This document shows positions 5,201 to 5,556 of a stretch of 5,556 bases of DNA, piece after piece. Within the stretch, counting starts at the first letter, position 1; every line of letters begins with the position of its first letter. The stretch is from JAUWKC01 sp035529895 (GTDB taxonomy: Bacteria; Planctomycetota; Phycisphaerae; Sedimentisphaerales; Anaerobacaceae): contig DATKVV010000075.1 in assembly GCA_035529895.1 (NCBI GenBank), positions 1-5,556 on the forward strand, written 5' to 3'. A program made the translations under genes and the position numbers. Below the pieces are notes generated by a model. It ran no database searches. It saw only the letters and a program-made list of their open reading frames with translations, and was not told where the DNA came from.

Positions 5201-5556
5201 AGTCCGGTGCGTGGCGGCAAGCAGTCGATGATCTTTGCGTATTTCAACGATGGCTGGGGCGGCATTATGGACTATTATTCCGAGACCGAACGGGCGTTTG
5301 CTCAGACACAGGATTGGACAGAGGCCGGCGTGAAGCTGTTGACCCTGTACTTCTACGGAGACCCCAACAACGATGCTAATGCCACCGAGCAGATGTATGT
5401 GGGCCTGGAAGATTCCGGCGGCGAATATGCAGAGGTGCGGTACGGCGACTACGGCCAGGATATGAACGATATCAAAACTGCGCAGTGGCAGCGGTGGGAC
5501 ATTATTTTGCATGATTTCAACGAAGGCGGTGTGGCCCTCGAAGATGTCAACAGGGT
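2261..5556 (+). CDS. Secreted multidomain sialidase-like (Asp-box propeller) protein, 3' end outside window
   Basis: The frame is open for 1098 codons to the right edge. GGAGGAG at 2247-2253, 7 nt before the ATG, fixes the start. Residues 1-24 are a Sec signal peptide ending SLA|A. Residues 25-285 are a Gly/Thr-rich beta-solenoid-like region opening with a WTG...W...NW..NAVPG module. Two Fn3-like modules follow at 303-385 and 402-484. Residues about 488-830 form a sialidase-type propeller with five Asp-boxes at 547-554, 599-606, 660-667, 713-720 and 764-771. Other conserved-looking segments are HPDFA (580-584), RTDYVVNG (629-636), MPSTVR (684-689) and YCRMVQRPDGK (793-803). A third Fn3-like module (848-931) and a jelly-roll-like VVDDMEAY domain (936 onward, incomplete) complete it. 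It probably binds and cleaves extracellular glycans. True sialidase activity is unproven: no RIP motif is seen, although R689, R795 and Y793 could be active-site residues. Confidence 0.93.
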   Translation, partial: MHAQKLTFPVLLVLVAGLVNCSLAATWTGASVGDSWCTPQNWDTNAVPGAAQTARINPPPERGPVIDCDVAVGSIEGPKWSSNANQVIDVTGGKVVVNGQWRFANGGSGIATVNITGSPDITINGIWRASDSSLDFAVFNVSGGSISCSEFKLGDDGGGEINISGGTVTIGGNMTLGGVRGAADITITMTGGLLDIAGAFQAPPAAGGPGIVTINLDAGIIQCALFSHGEAAYAMDIEQGAFLVAGDVRSDILADVNAGYITAYGGEATVNVELFGGNTVVTASEPDPNLASKPRPYNGTGGVSPDAMLSWTPGVSASAHEVYLGTDFDDVNNAADPNVLPGRGRQDSNSYAPPVLLEFDTTYYWRVDEVSGLKTYKGRVWSFTTDDGKAGEPSPGDGASSVPQDADLSWKPGVLAVWHDVYFGTDLNDVSDANSAVTLDVYKGRQEANSYNPGILNLGTTYYWRVDEVGDTSLVRGDVWNFKTAIVRIIGHTIVYGGPDIFCGWPANNGVWTWGDYEILVSFVYGPYVEIPGHNLGSPSYTGLGRSLDGGLTWTMEDPPNFVGDGGTPVPSPGGINFAHPDFAWRTESYTSQGQFFISYDRGHNWQGPYTCGALMSHPELAGLNNSSRTDYVVNGPDDCLIGMSVNGCGPTDRAFMARTTDGGATFNFVSWINPEPCTTRGVMPSTVRISENKLVTTLRRKNPGDWIDAFVSYDNGSSWSFLSKVADTYTWNGNPPALVRLTDGRLACACGNRLDRTIEARISEDEGATWTAEIILRGDYQTDIYNDPDLGYCRMVQRPDGKLVTMYYWATPEHPTHHIAATIWDPGGTLDPGTAMSPTPQDGVKDVPREVVLGWLPGLYAASHDVYFGTDFDEVNEADTSSAEYRGSQDVADDNYAPAGPLELRTTYYWRIDEANGPEIWKGRVWSFTTADYIVVDDMEAYNDNTNRIYDTWLHGVRYVGGEWAYLNGAFIDLGTDPPSPVRGGKQSMIFAYFNDGWGGIMDYYSETERAFAQTQDWTEAGVKLLTLYFYGDPNNDANATEQMYVGLEDSGGEYAEVRYGDYGQDMNDIKTAQWQRWDIILHDFNEGGVALEDVNR
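3167..3712 (+). repeat. Tandem Fn3-like modules 1 and 2 within the sialidase-like protein
   Basis: These are two 83-residue units (303-385 and 402-484). Each has V.P.A.LSW.PG, H(E/D)VY(L/F)GTD..DV, GRQ(D/E).NSY.P, TTYYWRVDEV and VW.F.T at the same spacing: W311/W365/W381 against W410/W464/W480. Identity is also visible in the DNA, for example ggccggcagga and tactattggcgggt in both, which indicates fairly recent duplication. Such modules act as spacers or weak carbohydrate binders in secreted planctomycete enzymes. Confidence 0.85.
3899..4573 (+). repeat. Five Asp-box (BNR) motifs of the propeller
   Basis: The motifs fit S.D.G..W: SLDGGLTW (547-554), SYDRGHNW (599-606), TTDGGATF (660-667), SYDNGSSW (713-720) and SEDEGATW (764-771). 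The third is degenerate, with T for S and F for W. Asp-boxes mark beta-hairpin turns of sialidase-type propellers and are structural, not catalytic. Spacings of about 44-61 residues fit one motif per blade. Confidence 0.9.
4802..5053 (+). repeat. Fn3-like module 3 after the propeller
   Basis: Residues 848-931 repeat the pattern of modules 1 and 2 (VP....LGW.PG, HDVYFGTDFDEVN, TTYYWRIDE, VWSFTT) with W856/W911/W927. It is one residue longer and more diverged: GRQ.. is replaced by GSQD and the S before W856 by G. Its place on the far side of the propeller suggests that the catalytic domain was inserted into a pre-existing module array, or that modules were added on both sides. Confidence 0.85.

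Noticed and set aside
4907..5512. 201-codon minus-strand open frame near the right edge
   Set aside because: It lies opposite Fn3-like module 3 and the jelly-roll domain; no ribosome binding site or family pattern was recognised.

Overview
The window looks like chromosomal DNA from a planctomycete, most likely of the Phycisphaerae/Sedimentisphaerales type. The main reason is the long plus-strand gene. It joins a signal peptide, a glycine-rich beta-solenoid, Fn3-like modules ending in a YYWR(V/I)DE...VW(S/N)F signature, an Asp-box propeller and a VVDDMEAYND-type jelly-roll module, a combination I associate with secreted glycan-active proteins of that group. The zinc-ribbon/membrane/TPR-like protein and the glycine-rich RRM protein fit the same assignment. 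The assignment is inferred from protein style, not from a marker gene.

Layout. Positions 1-191 are the right end of an IS66-family insertion sequence: the last 60 codons of its transposase (stop at 181-183) and a terminal inverted repeat ending in CGCTTAC at 191. The element runs into the 3' end of a minus-strand gene for a 182-residue zinc-ribbon, single-membrane-span protein (166-714), so the last eight codons and the stop of that gene lie in IS sequence. Upstream of it is a possible 20-codon leader ORF (718-780) and a non-coding repeat (copy A, 780-989).

Positions 1033-1785 hold a compact minus-strand operon read right to left: a 32-residue single-span membrane peptide (1687-1785, strong Shine-Dalgarno), an RRM RNA-binding protein (1344-1670) and an 89-residue unrecognised protein (1033-1302). 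Directly upstream is a second copy of the same repeat (copy B, 1806-1990). Its edge supplies a perfect TATAAT inside a 17-nt palindrome. Both minus-strand transcription units are therefore preceded by the same dispersed element.

Positions 1991-2260 are intergenic, with a good extended -10 promoter (TGGTATAAT), a roughly 100-nt leader with a small hairpin, a doubtful 33-codon upstream ORF and a strong GGAGGAG ribosome binding site. From 2261 to the right edge runs one open gene of at least 1098 codons with no stop in the window. It encodes a secreted multidomain sialidase-like protein, probably acting on extracellular glycans.

I see no tRNA, rRNA, CRISPR array or clear intrinsic terminator. 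The large minus-strand reading frames opposite the long gene are shadows.
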